Part shown: positions 1 to 9,388 of the stretch, in pieces | How positions within the stretch are numbered: the first letter of the stretch is position 1 | Layout of the letters: each line of letters starts with the position of its first letter | Assembly: GCA_007692665.1 (NCBI GenBank) | Contig: REBP01000078.1 | Coordinates: 1-64,000, forward strand | Source: Gemmatimonadales bacterium | GTDB taxonomy: Bacteria; Gemmatimonadota; Gemmatimonadetes; Longimicrobiales; Gaopeijiaceae | Direction: 5' to 3' | DNA: 64,000 nucleotides | The notes under the pieces: generated by a model | What the model saw: only the letters and a program-made list of their open reading frames with translations | Databases searched by the model: none | What the model was told of the DNA's origin: nothing | Position numbers and translations under genes: made by a program

Positions 1-134
1 TACCGGCGAGGTCCTGACGGGATTCGTGGGCTTTCGATCTGCGAACCTGGGGCACACCTGAAACTACCGGAAGGGGCCGGAAGCGTCAACATTTCTCGCG
101 CCGGCGCCTGGCGGGATCCAGCGTGCGGAAGGGG

Positions 135-542
135 TCAGAACCCTCGACGCCCCGGGGCATCCCCCCGCACCCACGCCCCCTCCACCCGTTCGATTCGCGG
201 CATCTCTCCGGGCGGAAGGAGCACCGCGACGACATCGAAGCGAATCCTCGAGAATCGGGAGGCGGCACTCCGGGCGGGGAACTCCGTCCGGAGCCAGGCC
301 GCAGCCGCGCGCTCCACGTCCCGGCGCTTCGCCGGCGAGACGGCGGCCAGCGTTTCGCCCAGGGAGGCGGTTCGCCGGGTCTTCACCTCGACGAAGGCCA
401 GCGTCCCCCCCCGCGCCACCACCAGGTCGATTTCCCGGGGGCCATCCCTCCAGCACCGCGCCAGGATCTCCCACCCGTTCCGCTCCATCGCCCTGGCAGC
501 GAGTTCCTCGCCAAGGCGTCCGGTCCGCATCCTCCGCCCCAT
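135..542 (-). CDS. yraN: YraN/UPF0102 family predicted nuclease
   Basis: 135 aa. This is a small member of the restriction-endonuclease-like fold family UPF0102. Visible family motifs are the N-terminal GRLGEELAA and the core REIDLVVA followed by FVEVKTRR, which give the acidic and lysine residues of the nuclease-like site. The cellular role of the family is not settled. I chose the start at 542 because a G-rich Shine-Dalgarno-like stretch lies a few bases upstream. A Met four codons later (530) is also possible but has no spacing for a ribosome site. A longer upstream reading frame exists but is Arg/Pro-rich and unlike the family. The gene is last in the minus-strand smc group, about 160 bp after the DAHP synthase gene. 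Confidence 0.85.
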   Translation of the reverse strand: MGRRMRTGRLGEELAARAMERNGWEILARCWRDGPREIDLVVARGGTLAFVEVKTRRTASLGETLAAVSPAKRRDVERAAAAWLRTEFPARSAASRFSRIRFDVVAVLLPPGEMPRIERVEGAWVRGDAPGRRGF

Positions 543-705
543 CCAGTCCCCCCGGGGCAGGCCTCCCCGGACCCGCCACGGGCGCCGCTCACGGGCACCT
601 GCCGGAGCCCTTCGGCCCCAGGCAGGGAGCACGGTCACGCGCCACGGTGCGACCGCAGCATGGGCCGCTCCCGTCGAGTCCTCCCTCACCCGCCCATCGT
701 CACCT

Positions 706-1764
706 TCAGGATGCGGTGACGGCCGGGGCGACCCCATGGAGGGACGGGACAAAGTCCCGGTCAATGGCCCGGGCAATGACACGGATCTGTCCCATGAGGT
801 CGGCGAACTGTTCCGGATACAGGGACTGCGCCCCGTCCGAAAGGGCTTCTTCGGGGCGCGGATGCACCTCGATCATGAGCCCGTCGGCGCCGGCGGCCAC
901 GGCAGCCCTGGCCATGGGCGTCACCTTGGCCCGGATCCCCGTCCCGTGGCTGGGGTCGGCGATGATGGGAAGGTGCGAAAGGGACTTGACCACCGGGATC
1001 GCGGTGAGGTCGAGCAGGTTCCGGGTGTGGGTGTCGAAGCTCCGGACCCCGCGTTCGCAGAGGATCACCTCTCCGTTCCCCTCGGCGAGGAGGTACTCGG
1101 CCGAAAGCAGGAGCTCCTTGATCGTGGCCGACATCCCGCGCTTCAGGAGGACGGGCTTTCCGCACTGTCCAGCAGACCGGAGCAGGGCGTAGTTCTGCAT
1201 GCTCCGGGCGCCGATCTGCACGATGTCGGCGTATTCCGCCACGGCCTTCACGCCCTCGGCGTCCAGCGCCTCGGTGACCACGGCCATTCCCGTGGCCTCG
1301 CGGGCCTCGGCCAGGTACCGGAGACCCTCGATCCCCAGACCCTGGAAGGAGTAGGGCGAGGACCTGGGCTTGAAGGCGCCGGCCCGGAGGATCGTGGCGC
1401 CCATCTCCTGCAGGAGGTGCGCCGTCTCGAGGATCTGCCCTCGCGACTCCACCGCACACGGGCCCGCCATGACGGCGATCTCGCTTCCCCCGATCCGGGT
1501 CCCGTTGGAGAGGGTCACGATGGTGTCCTCCTCCTTCCACTCGCGGGATACCTGCTTGTAGGGATGACTGACCGAGATCACCTCGAGCACGCCGGGAAGC
1601 CCCTCGAGGCGTGCGGAGTCGACACGGCCGTCGTTTCCGATGAGACCGACGGCGGTGCGCTGGAGGCCGGGAATCGGGCGGGCATCGTAGCCCATGGCCT
1701 GGATCTGGTCGACGACCCGTCCGATTTCCTCTTCGGAGGCGTTCTGTTTCATGACTACGAGCAT
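706..1764 (-). CDS. aroF: 3-deoxy-7-phosphoheptulonate (DAHP) synthase, type I-beta with N-terminal ferredoxin-like domain
   Basis: 352 aa. It catalyses the first step of the shikimate pathway, condensing phosphoenolpyruvate and erythrose-4-phosphate. Residues about 1-70 form a ferredoxin-like regulatory domain of the kind in Thermotoga-type enzymes. The rest is the (beta/alpha)8 catalytic barrel. Visible motifs are [21 protein letters not shown], the metal/substrate motif DPSHGTG and [13 protein letters not shown] near the C-terminus. I chose the ATG at 1764 because the extra upstream residues in the longer frame are low-complexity and unlike the family. The N-terminal domain suggests feedback control by an aromatic amino acid, but which one cannot be read here. 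It lies 112 bp downstream of the RNase Z-like gene, probably in the same transcript. Confidence 0.93.
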   Translation of the reverse strand: MLVVMKQNASEEEIGRVVDQIQAMGYDARPIPGLQRTAVGLIGNDGRVDSARLEGLPGVLEVISVSHPYKQVSREWKEEDTIVTLSNGTRIGGSEIAVMAGPCAVESRGQILETAHLLQEMGATILRAGAFKPRSSPYSFQGLGIEGLRYLAEAREATGMAVVTEALDAEGVKAVAEYADIVQIGARSMQNYALLRSAGQCGKPVLLKRGMSATIKELLLSAEYLLAEGNGEVILCERGVRSFDTHTRNLLDLTAIPVVKSLSHLPIIADPSHGTGIRAKVTPMARAAVAAGADGLMIEVHPRPEEALSDGAQSLYPEQFADLMGQIRVIARAIDRDFVPSLHGVAPAVTAS

Positions 1765-1876
1765 GTTCTCATCTCTGTCAGGTAGGTCCCGGACGGCCGC
1801 AGCCGCCTTCCCGTGCACGGAACGCCGTGCGGACCGGAAGGGCCCGCCGGGGAGCCCTCGCAGCGCGGCGACGGTG

Positions 1877-2797
1877 TCAGGATTTTCTTGAAGGATGCTG
1901 AAGAAGTCGCACTTCCCCCGGTCCGACCGCAAGGGTCAGCCCGTCGCGCCCCACTTCCACCGCCCCCCCATACCCCCCGCGGGCCAGAAGATCCGGCAGC
2001 GCGCCGGGGTCGAGTCCCGGGTACGCGTGGACGGGGATCAGGAGCCCGGGATTCGCCGTGGAAGCCATGGTGGCGAGGCTCCCGGGGGAGAGGTGGGTGG
2101 GGAGGTCGGTGCCGTCGGGGACGGCGCATTCGGCCACGAGAACCTCCACGCCGCGGAAGAACGCTCCCAGCCCCGGAAGGGGTCCGGTGTCGCCGGTATA
2201 CCCCACCCGTGCATCCCTCGCCTCCACGCGCCACGCCAGTGCCTCGGGGGTGTGCCGGGCCCGGTGGGCGACGAGCCTGAGCCCGGCAGGCGCATCGGCC
2301 CACGTCGCACCCGGCTTGACCTCGTGGACGTGCAGGGGAAACCCGGGCTCGAGGAGCCAGTCCCCGAATGCCGCTGCAAGTCCGTCCATTCGCATCCGGA
2401 GGCCCCGGGGGCCGACGATCCCGAGCGGTTCGGTCCTGCGGGGCTCCCTGCCGTCGGATCCGAGCCACTTGAGGGCCCAGAGCACCGGGGCAAGGTCCCC
2501 GATATGGTCCGTGTGGAAATGGCTCAGCACGATGTGCGTGAGTTCCCGCCAGGGAAGCCGGTCCCGGGCCATCCCGTGGAGGGTTCCGGACCCGCAGTCC
2601 AGCAGGATCCGGAGGCGCGCCGCGGCGTCCGGGCCCGTCCCGTCCGACGCCCCCGCAGCCTCGGCCGAGACCCAGTGGCCGGAGGAGCGCCGGGTGTCGT
2701 CCGGCAGGAGCACCCCCGAGCCGATGATCCCCACCGTCAGGGGAAGCGGCGTCTTCCCGTCGAGTCCTCGCTGCCGGGTCTTCCGTTCGCGTGCCAT
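1877..2797 (-). CDS. RNase Z-like metallo-beta-lactamase-fold hydrolase
   Basis: 306 aa, close to the usual length of RNase Z/ElaC proteins. The zinc motif HFHTDH sits in the right place. Later ligands are the Asp of GYTGDTGP, the acidic AECA segment, the His of THLSPG and the His of PVHAYP. Family members cleave tRNA 3' trailers or act as phosphodiesterases. Because the tRNA in this window lacks an encoded CCA end and a cca gene is present, a tRNA 3'-end role is plausible. The recognition arm of true RNase Z was not identified, so the substrate is open. The start is 4 bp after the smc stop, so the two genes are probably co-translated. Confidence 0.85.
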   Translation of the reverse strand: MARERKTRQRGLDGKTPLPLTVGIIGSGVLLPDDTRRSSGHWVSAEAAGASDGTGPDAAARLRILLDCGSGTLHGMARDRLPWRELTHIVLSHFHTDHIGDLAPVLWALKWLGSDGREPRRTEPLGIVGPRGLRMRMDGLAAAFGDWLLEPGFPLHVHEVKPGATWADAPAGLRLVAHRARHTPEALAWRVEARDARVGYTGDTGPLPGLGAFFRGVEVLVAECAVPDGTDLPTHLSPGSLATMASTANPGLLIPVHAYPGLDPGALPDLLARGGYGGAVEVGRDGLTLAVGPGEVRLLQHPSRKS

Positions 2798-2801
2798 GGC
2801 G

Positions 2802-5800
2802 TCAGGCCGAGATCCCGGCGACCTCGAAGGCGTCCTCGAGCTTCACGCCCACGATCCGGCTCACGCCGGGCTCCTCCATGGTCACGCCGTAGATCCAGTC
2901 CGCCGCCTCGATGGTGCGGGGATTGTGGGTGATCACGACGAACTGGGTGTCGGCCTTGAATTCCTGGAGCAGGTGGATGAACCGCCCGATGTTGGACTCG
3001 TCCAGGGGGGCGTCCACCTCGTCCAGCACGCAGAAGGGGGAGGGCTTGACCAGGTAGATGCCGAAGAGCAGCGAGAGCGCGGTGAGGGCCCGCTCGCCCC
3101 CGGAGAGCAGGTCGATGCGCTGGGTCTTCTTCCCCCGGGGCGACGCCTGGATCTCGATGGCCGAATCCAGGGGATCTTCGGGATCCTCGAGCCAGAGGTC
3201 GCACTCTCCGCCCTCGAAGAGCCGCTGGAAGGTGGTGCGGAAGTTCTCGCGGATCTTCTCGAAGGTCTCGTGGAAGAGGCGGGTGGCGGTGAGGTTGATC
3301 TCGCGGATGGCCGCGCGCAGGTCGTTGCGGGCCTTCACGAGGTCGTCGTGCTGCTCCTTCAGGAAGGAGAGGCGCGCGCTCTCCTCCTCGTGTTCCTCCA
3401 CGGCGAGCTGGTTCACCGGGCCCAGGCGGTCCAGCGCCTCGGCGACTTCCCGGGCTTCGGTCCGGAGCTCCTCCTCGGTCCCCTCGAGTTCGGCGGCCTC
3501 CTCCAGGAGCCGGGCCATGGGACGTCCCCACTCTCCCTCGAGGCGTTCCTGGATGCGACCGATGCGCCCATCCAGCTCTCCAGCCTCGAGCTCGAGTCGG
3601 TGGCGTCGGTCCGAGGCGGCGCGCTCGGCATCCCGGGCCTCCCGGACCGCCTTTTCGGCGGCGGTGACGGCATCCTCGAGCTCGGCCCACCGGCGGTCGA
3701 GGTCGGCCAGGCCGGCTTCCGCGGCTTCCCGTTTCTCGAAGAGGGCCTCCATGGCACCCTTCCCCTCGCGGCGTACGCGGGTCGCGGTCTCGACGTGGGC
3801 GCGGAGTTCGACTTCCTCCCGGTCCAGCGCCTCGAGGCGGGCGGCCGCGGTCTTTCCGGCGGCGTCCAGGTCCCGGAGGCGCTCTTGCAGGCGGGTGCGT
3901 TCGGCCTGCAGACGGGCCTCCTCCACGCCGAGTCGCCCTTCCTCGGCCCGCGCCACCTCCCAGGCCTCCTGGATCTCCTCGACCTGGGCCTGGGCGGCCT
4001 CCCGCTCCGCCTGGAGGCGTGCGATCTCCCCACCGAGCGCATCCCGCTCCCCTCGGGCGGCCTCGGCACGCTCGACGGCCCGGGTCCCGGCCGTCCGGGT
4101 GGCCTCGACCTGGCGCTCGACGTCCTCGAGCACCCGGAGAATCCGTTCCCGCCGGTGTGTTCGCGCGAGGTCTTCGGAGCGGGCCTCCCGGTGCGCGTCC
4201 TCCGCAGCCCGGAGGGTGCGACGTGCCTCCTCCAGCGAGGTCTCCGCGGCCCTGAGTGCGGCCTGCGCGGCCTCGCGCGCCTCCCGGGCGGCGTCGGAGG
4301 CGGCGGCGGCGGCGGCGGCGGCCTTCCGGAGCTCGCGGAGCTGTTCCTTCCGCTCCAGGAGCCCGGAGACGCCCGTGGGGTTGCCGAGCCGGACCACGCC
4401 GCGACCATCCACGACCACGCCACGGCGAGTGACGCGTGCACCCGGACCCTGCGGGAGGCCCCCGGACGTCTCGTCGTCGTCCGCCTCGGCCAGCGCCACC
4501 CCGGCCAGAAGCGCGTGGATCCACGGGGCACCCTCCCCTCGGGGCTCCACGCTTGCGAGGAGCGAGCCGGCGGGGGCAGCTCCGGCCCCCGCCGAACCCG
4601 CGGGGGGTAGCGCATCGAGGGGAAGCATCACGAGCCCGCCCCCCTTCTTCCAGTTTTCCGCGAACCAGCGACTCACGCGGGCAGCGACGGCCCGATCCTC
4701 GACGACGACGGCCCGGGCCAGCGTTCCGAGGTATCGCTCCACGGCCTCGGCCAGGTCAACCGGGGCGGACAGCGCGTCGAGGAGGATCCCGTGGACGCCG
4801 GGAATCCCGGCCTCCAGGAGCTTCCGGACCACGGGATCCATGCCTTCCCGGTCCTTCTCCATCCGCTCGAGGGCCGCGCGGCGCCCGGAAAGGGTGGCGC
4901 TCCTCTCCTGGGCGGCGCTCTCGGCCTTCCGGGCTTCGTCCACGGCGGCGCGAAGCGCGTCGAGTCCCGCTCGCCCGGTCTCGACGGCCTTCCGCTCCGA
5001 TGCCTCGGAGGCGGCGAGCGCCGCCAGGCGGTCGGTGAAGAGGTCGCCCTGGCCGTCCATTTCAGCGAGTTCGGAGCGGGCGAGCCGCTCTTCTTCCTCG
5101 AGAAGCCGAAGCCGGGTGGCCATTTCCTCCCGGCGGGCATCGGCGCCTTCGGCGTCGCCGCCGAGCTGGGCCTGGCGCCGGGCGATCTCGCGTTCCCGCA
5201 GCTCGACGCGCTCCAGCTCCGCCCTGCTTCCCGCCAGGCGTCCCCTGACCTGGCCGCTGACCTCGCGGGCACTGCCGAGGGCCTGGGCCACCGCAGCGAG
5301 CTGTTCCTCGACACCGGACTCCTTCCCGTCGAGCCCTTCCCGCTCGGCGCCGGCCTCGTCCCGGCGGCGAATGGCCTCCTGGCGTTCGCCGTGGATCCGG
5401 CCCAGCCGCTGTTCGGCGTTTCCTCCGCGCTCCGCTGCAACCGCCAGCTCCCGCTCCCACCGCACGAGTTCGGTCCGCAGGGCGTCGCGCGCCGCCGCAG
5501 CCTCGCTCCGGCTCCGCTCCAGGCGAACGCGCTCGATGCGAAGGGTCTCGAGTCGGGCCTCGGCGGCCTGGAGTCCGGACGATCGGGTCGTCTCGAAGGT
5601 CGAGTCCTCCGACAGCGCGGTGGAGATTTCTGCCCGCCGAAGCTCGAAGGCCCCGAGCTGGCGGCGGGCCAGGGACAGTTCGGTGTCGAGTCGACGCTTG
5701 CGAAGCTCACCCCAGCGTTCCGCCTTTCCCTTCTGACGGGACAGCGACCGCACCTTGCTCTCCACCTCGGAGAGAAGATCCTCCAGCCGCTGCAGGTCCA

Positions 5801-6356
5801 CCTCCGCCCGTTCCAGCCGGCGGCCTGCCGACTTCCGCCGATCCTTGTACTTGCCGATCCCGGCAGCCTCCTCGAAGAGGCTCCGGCGCTCGTCGGCGCG
5901 ATCCGACAGGATCGTGTCGATCATCCGGCTCTCGATGATCGAGTAGGCGTTCGACCCGATGCCCGTGTCCCTGTAGAGTTCCTGGATGTCCTTCAGTCGG
6001 CACGGGGACCGGTTCAGCATGTACTCGCTCCCGCCGTCACGGTAGACGGTCCGGGCGATCTCGACTTCGCCGTAGGGAACGGGGAGGGCGCCGTCCTCGT
6101 TGGAGAGTTCGAGAGCCACCGAACCCCGGTTGACGGGGCGGCGGTTCACCGTTCCCTGGAAGATCGCCTCCTCCATGCGGGCGCCCCGGATCGCGGACGC
6201 TCGCTGCTCCCCGAGCACCCACCGGATGGCATCGGAGATGTTCGACTTCCCGCATCCGTTGGGACCCACCACCGCCGTCAGGCCGTCATGAAAGACGACC
6301 TCGGTGCGGTCTGCGAACGACTTGAAGCCGTGAAGCCGCAGCGCACGCAGCTTCAT
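2802..6356 (-). CDS. smc: Chromosome segregation protein SMC
   Basis: 1184 aa, the full size of bacterial SMC. It is the ATPase that, with ScpA and ScpB, compacts and segregates the chromosome. The N-terminal head has Walker A GPNGCGKS at residues 31-38. Long Glu/Arg/Ala-rich coiled coils flank a hinge at roughly residues 500-650. The C-terminal head has the ABC signature LLSGGERALTA, Walker B FCVLDEVDAPLD and the switch VITHNPRT. The ATG at 6356 overlaps the stop of the upstream membrane protein as ATGA, and the MBL hydrolase follows after 4 bp. A frame continuing another 196 codons upstream is a shadow of the neighbouring gene. Confidence 0.98.
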   Translation of the reverse strand: MKLRALRLHGFKSFADRTEVVFHDGLTAVVGPNGCGKSNISDAIRWVLGEQRASAIRGARMEEAIFQGTVNRRPVNRGSVALELSNEDGALPVPYGEVEIARTVYRDGGSEYMLNRSPCRLKDIQELYRDTGIGSNAYSIIESRMIDTILSDRADERRSLFEEAAGIGKYKDRRKSAGRRLERAEVDLQRLEDLLSEVESKVRSLSRQKGKAERWGELRKRRLDTELSLARRQLGAFELRRAEISTALSEDSTFETTRSSGLQAAEARLETLRIERVRLERSRSEAAAARDALRTELVRWERELAVAAERGGNAEQRLGRIHGERQEAIRRRDEAGAEREGLDGKESGVEEQLAAVAQALGSAREVSGQVRGRLAGSRAELERVELREREIARRQAQLGGDAEGADARREEMATRLRLLEEEERLARSELAEMDGQGDLFTDRLAALAASEASERKAVETGRAGLDALRAAVDEARKAESAAQERSATLSGRRAALERMEKDREGMDPVVRKLLEAGIPGVHGILLDALSAPVDLAEAVERYLGTLARAVVVEDRAVAARVSRWFAENWKKGGGLVMLPLDALPPAGSAGAGAAPAGSLLASVEPRGEGAPWIHALLAGVALAEADDDETSGGLPQGPGARVTRRGVVVDGRGVVRLGNPTGVSGLLERKEQLRELRKAAAAAAAASDAAREAREAAQAALRAAETSLEEARRTLRAAEDAHREARSEDLARTHRRERILRVLEDVERQVEATRTAGTRAVERAEAARGERDALGGEIARLQAEREAAQAQVEEIQEAWEVARAEEGRLGVEEARLQAERTRLQERLRDLDAAGKTAAARLEALDREEVELRAHVETATRVRREGKGAMEALFEKREAAEAGLADLDRRWAELEDAVTAAEKAVREARDAERAASDRRHRLELEAGELDGRIGRIQERLEGEWGRPMARLLEEAAELEGTEEELRTEAREVAEALDRLGPVNQLAVEEHEEESARLSFLKEQHDDLVKARNDLRAAIREINLTATRLFHETFEKIRENFRTTFQRLFEGGECDLWLEDPEDPLDSAIEIQASPRGKKTQRIDLLSGGERALTALSLLFGIYLVKPSPFCVLDEVDAPLDESNIGRFIHLLQEFKADTQFVVITHNPRTIEAADWIYGVTMEEPGVSRIVGVKLEDAFEVAGISA

Positions 6357-7330
6357 CCGTTGAAGGCGGCCCGCCCCGGAAGGTCCACCCCGGGGATCTC
6401 GATCCAGCCGAACCAGATCGCAGCGGCAAGCCCGACGAGGACCAGGATCACCAGGAGGAGCACCCACGGGAAGGGACGGCGCGAGATGGGCCGCGCCTCC
6501 GGATTCGGCGGAGGCGCGTCCTGCGGCGCAGCTTCGGAGGCGGCAGTCACCCCGGCCCCCTCGAGTTCCGGTTTCACGGCGAGCGAATCCTGGTCGGCAC
6601 GGGTCATTCCCGGCACGTCCGGGGTCTCGGTGGCGCCGGACACATCCGTCCCGTCGTCCCATCCTCCGGTGCCGGCATCCCGGGACGTGACCGGCTGGGA
6701 CGTGACCGGCTGGGACGTGGCCGGCTGGGACGTGGCCGGCTGGGGCGGCGGGCCCGCCGGGACCGGGGTGCTTGACGCCGGATGAATGAGCGGATGCGCG
6801 CCCGGGCCCTCCCTCAGCTCGATTCCGACCCGGAAGACCCGGTCCGCACGGCCGGTGAGGGGCACCACCCCCTCCCGGTCCGCGGGAAGGAGGAGGAGAA
6901 CAATCCAGTTCCGACCCCGCAGCGTCCGAATGAACCCGCCCCATGCCTCATGGGCCCAGGCCTCTGCCGCATCCGGAACGACCGTGCCCGCCGGGACAAG
7001 GGGAACGCCTTCGCCCGGGATCTGCAGGAGGATGCGGTCCACCGACGCCCCGAAGAAGAGCGCATCGGAGAGCCCCTCACGAGGCTGCGAGGCACTCTCG
7101 GGAGGGAGGGAGGGATTCGCGAAATCCGCATCCACGATGACGGGCTGGCGCCCACGCTCCTGCCATCCGCGAGCCAGCGCGCCGAGGGCAGAGGGAGCCC
7201 AGTCCCGCAAGGCCGGCTCCACGAGAAAGGCGATGACCTCGCCGCCCTGTTCCGGGGGAAGCAGCAGTCCCTCGGGAAGGGTTCCGGCGTCGGGATCGAG
7301 TCGTATGGTGCGCCGCGAAGCCTCGGGCAT
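6353..7330 (-). CDS. Degenerate ParA/Mrp-like membrane-anchored protein coupled to smc
   Basis: 325 aa. I do not recognise a named family. The first ~170 residues resemble a SIMIBI ATPase of the CpsD/MinD/ParA type: a beta strand (VIAFLVEP), a helix with LARGWQERGRQ, then PVIVDADFANPSL, which corresponds to the VDaDlrrPsl strand of those enzymes. The Gly-Lys P-loop expected after the first strand is absent, so ATP hydrolysis is unlikely. A Pro/Thr/Ser-rich linker with four near-identical 5-residue repeats follows. A single strongly hydrophobic segment (PWVLLLVILVLVGLAA) lies about 25 residues from the C-terminus, so the bulk is probably cytoplasmic and tail-anchored. The stop overlaps the smc ATG. 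I chose the start at 7330; a Met 18 codons upstream is possible. Confidence 0.7.
   Translation of the reverse strand: MPEASRRTIRLDPDAGTLPEGLLLPPEQGGEVIAFLVEPALRDWAPSALGALARGWQERGRQPVIVDADFANPSLPPESASQPREGLSDALFFGASVDRILLQIPGEGVPLVPAGTVVPDAAEAWAHEAWGGFIRTLRGRNWIVLLLLPADREGVVPLTGRADRVFRVGIELREGPGAHPLIHPASSTPVPAGPPPQPATSQPATSQPVTSQPVTSRDAGTGGWDDGTDVSGATETPDVPGMTRADQDSLAVKPELEGAGVTAASEAAPQDAPPPNPEARPISRRPFPWVLLLVILVLVGLAAAIWFGWIEIPGVDLPGRAAFNG
6689..6748 (-). repeat. Four 15-bp tandem repeats inside the smc-linked membrane protein
   Basis: Four consecutive 15-bp units begin near 6689, 6704, 6719 and 6734. The first two are identical and the last is degenerate. They keep frame and encode QPxTS pentapeptides in the linker before the membrane segment, so gain or loss of units would only change linker length. 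Confidence 0.85.
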
Positions 7331-7391
7331 CAGGGAGCGTCCGGTGGGAGGGTGTATCCGTTCCGGGCGCGGAGAGGCGCCCACCCGGCCG

Positions 7392-7421
7392 AAGGTACGG
7401 GGGACAGGCGGGGTCGAGCAA
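7392..7421 (-). promoter_or_regulatory. Candidate promoter for the smc group
   Basis: Read on the minus strand, TTGCTC (7416-7421) and TACCTT (7392-7397) are separated by 18 bp. The pair overlaps the end of rsfS and lies about 60 bp before the pseudo-ATPase start. The element pattern matches the other candidates in this window. Prediction is from sequence only. Confidence 0.4.
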
Positions 7422-7877
7422 TCACCCGTCGTCGGAGTCGTCGGCCTTCCCCGTCTCCCGGGGAGGTTCGTCGTCGCCGAAGCGCTGGATCATCGCGTCG
7501 CCCCAGAGTCGTTCCAGCTGGTAGAAATCCCGGGCGGCGGGATGGAAGACGTGGATCACGTAGTCCACGAAATCCAGCAGGACCCACCGGCCACCCTGCA
7601 GACCCTCCACGTGGTTCGGACGGTGCCCCTCGAGTCGCAGCTGCTCCAGCACGTGGTCGGCAATGGCCCGGACCTGGATGTCGGAGTTGCCCGTGGCCAG
7701 CAGGAAGAAATCCGTCGCCGAGGAGATCTCGCGGAGATCCATGACGAGGACATCCCGCGCCTTCCGCTCCAGGGCGAATCGGGCCGCGCTGGAGAGGGGT
7801 TCGGGGAGGCCGGGGATCATGCCCTCCCCCCCTCCCGTCGCATCGAGGGGGGTGGCGTCGTTGGCGTCGTCTGTCAT
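7422..7877 (-). CDS. rsfS: Ribosomal silencing factor RsfS
   Basis: 151 aa. RsfS binds ribosomal protein uL14 on the large subunit and blocks subunit joining under nutrient limitation. The conserved core reads ARDVLVMDLREISSATDFF, then ATGNSDIQVRAIADHV and WVLLDFVDYVIHVF, all typical of the family. The N-terminal ~25 and C-terminal ~20 residues are acidic and low-complexity. I chose the ATG at 7877; a second Met (MIPGLPEP) 19 codons on is possible. The gene lies about 67 bp downstream of rplI, so it probably shares the ribosomal-protein transcript. Confidence 0.93.
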   Translation of the reverse strand: MTDDANDATPLDATGGGEGMIPGLPEPLSSAARFALERKARDVLVMDLREISSATDFFLLATGNSDIQVRAIADHVLEQLRLEGHRPNHVEGLQGGRWVLLDFVDYVIHVFHPAARDFYQLERLWGDAMIQRFGDDEPPRETGKADDSDDG

Positions 7878-7944
7878 GTCAACCTCTGCTTGGAGAAGGA
7901 ACCGGTCGCGCGGGCCCCGAGCAGGCCCGGGGCCACGCGGACCA

Positions 7945-8409
7945 TCAGCCCTCCTCGCGCTCGACCCTGACCTCGATCTCCACCGCGACATCACCGTGGA
8001 GGCGAACCGGGACCCGGAACACGCCCAGCGACTTGATGGGCTCCTCGAGGATGACATCCCGCCGCTCGACCTCGAAATCCAGGCCATGGGTGTTCAGCTG
8101 CTCTGCGATGTCCCCGCTCGTGATGGAACCGAACAGCTTCGCATCCTCCTCGTCGCCCCCGGCACGAGCCTGGAACGTGAGCGAGACGTCGTCGAACTGG
8201 GATGCGCGACGCCGGGCTTCCAGGTAGTCCCGACGTGCCCGCTCCTCGGTCCGCACATTCTCTTCCTCGATCCGCTTGAGGTTCCCGGGGGACGCCTCGT
8301 AGGCGAGTCCCTGGGGGAGGAGATAGTTCCGACCGAAGCCGGGCTTCACGGTCACCACGTCCCCGGCCACACCGAGGTTTTCCACTGCCTGCTTCAGAAT
8401 CAGCTTCAT
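7945..8409 (-). CDS. rplI: 50S ribosomal protein L9
   Basis: 154 aa, normal length for bL9. The protein binds 23S rRNA domain V through its N-terminal domain and extends from the ribosome. The N-terminal signature GVAGDVVTVKPGFGRNYLLP is intact. A Glu/Arg-rich connecting helix and a C-terminal domain (KLFGSITSGDIAEQL) follow. It lies 17 bp downstream of the DUF2232 gene in the rpsF operon, matching the common rpsF-rpsR-rplI order. Confidence 0.97.
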   Translation of the reverse strand: MKLILKQAVENLGVAGDVVTVKPGFGRNYLLPQGLAYEASPGNLKRIEEENVRTEERARRDYLEARRRASQFDDVSLTFQARAGGDEEDAKLFGSITSGDIAEQLNTHGLDFEVERRDVILEEPIKSLGVFRVPVRLHGDVAVEIEVRVEREEG

Positions 8410-8426
8410 GTCGCACTCCTTCGAGT

Positions 8427-9380
8427 CTATTCGGGCGCGGAACCCGCGTCCCGCAACGCACGGGTTCGGAGATCAAGCCAGACATCCCCGAGACCGACAA
8501 CCAGGGCACCCGCCAGAAGGACGGGCGCCGCCACGATCAATCCAACCAGGACCAGCAGGCCGCGAAACCAGGTGACCCCGCCCGTGAGGACAAGGAGCAC
8601 CGCAGCGCCGCGCAGCGCCAGCAGGGCACCCACAAACACCATGAGGTTCGCCCCGAAACGCCCCCACCCTTCCGTCCATCCAGCGGCGAGGACGATGCCG
8701 ACCCCGGCGATGAAGATCCAGATCATCGCATCCGGAAACCGGAACCCCCGCAGGCTTCCGATGGCCGCCGCATCACTCGTGCCACTTACCCTCTGGTGCA
8801 ACCACCATGCCCCCCCCAGCCCGAGGAGAGCCGCAAGGCCCGCCTGCGCCGGAAAGAGAAAGTGCTGCGCCTCCGCCGTCCGTCGAGCCGCCTCCCCGAA
8901 CGACCCTCCCCCCTCGGATCCGATCCACGAACTCCCGAGCTGCAGGGTCGCAGCCGTCCCTGCCGCGATCCGCTCCCCCACCATCAGGTCGAGGGCGTTC
9001 CACCCCCCGGAGAGGGAGAGAATCCCCACCGCCCAGACCATGGCCACACCGAGGGCGACCAGTGCCCGTTCGATGAACGGCCTCCGGGGTCCCGCCAGCG
9101 TTGCGGCGACGAAGCCACCCGCGAGGAGGAGCGTCCACCCTCGGTCGACATCGGCCAGCCCTCCTCCGCCCCCCCCGAGCAGCGCCACGGCCATGAGCAC
9201 CATCCCCAGGATCACCCCCCGTGGGGGAACGCCCGGAAGAAGCAGGCCACATGCAGCCAGGGGCACCGCCACCAGCAGCACCGGGCTTCCCACCGACAGG
9301 GCCAGGCATCCCCCCAGGAACGCCAGTCCCCGAAGGCCAGGGCGCCCCTCGGAACCCGAGGAATCGGCCGAGGCCTTCAT
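8427..9380 (-). CDS. DUF2232 (YybS-like) polytopic membrane protein
   Basis: 317 aa with about eight hydrophobic stretches and very few charges between them. The size, topology and position between the S6/S18 gene and rplI fit the DUF2232/YybS family, found next to rplI in several phyla. The function of that family is not established, and no catalytic motif is visible. It starts 8 bp after the stop of the S6-S18 gene and ends 17 bp before rplI, so it is embedded in the ribosomal operon. Confidence 0.7.
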   Translation of the reverse strand: MKASADSSGSEGRPGLRGLAFLGGCLALSVGSPVLLVAVPLAACGLLLPGVPPRGVILGMVLMAVALLGGGGGGLADVDRGWTLLLAGGFVAATLAGPRRPFIERALVALGVAMVWAVGILSLSGGWNALDLMVGERIAAGTAATLQLGSSWIGSEGGGSFGEAARRTAEAQHFLFPAQAGLAALLGLGGAWWLHQRVSGTSDAAAIGSLRGFRFPDAMIWIFIAGVGIVLAAGWTEGWGRFGANLMVFVGALLALRGAAVLLVLTGGVTWFRGLLVLVGLIVAAPVLLAGALVVGLGDVWLDLRTRALRDAGSAPE

Positions 9381-9388
9381 TTCCGCCC

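Noticed and set aside
736-1785. Plus-strand frame of 349 codons opposite the DAHP synthase gene
   Set aside because: It covers the same interval as a well-conserved enzyme on the minus strand and has no recognisable domain.
2058-5736. Very long plus-strand open frames opposite smc (850 and 892 codons)
   Set aside because: They are antisense shadows caused by high GC and third-position bias. Their products are Arg/Ser or Gly/Leu-rich with no family motif, while the opposite strand encodes a complete SMC.
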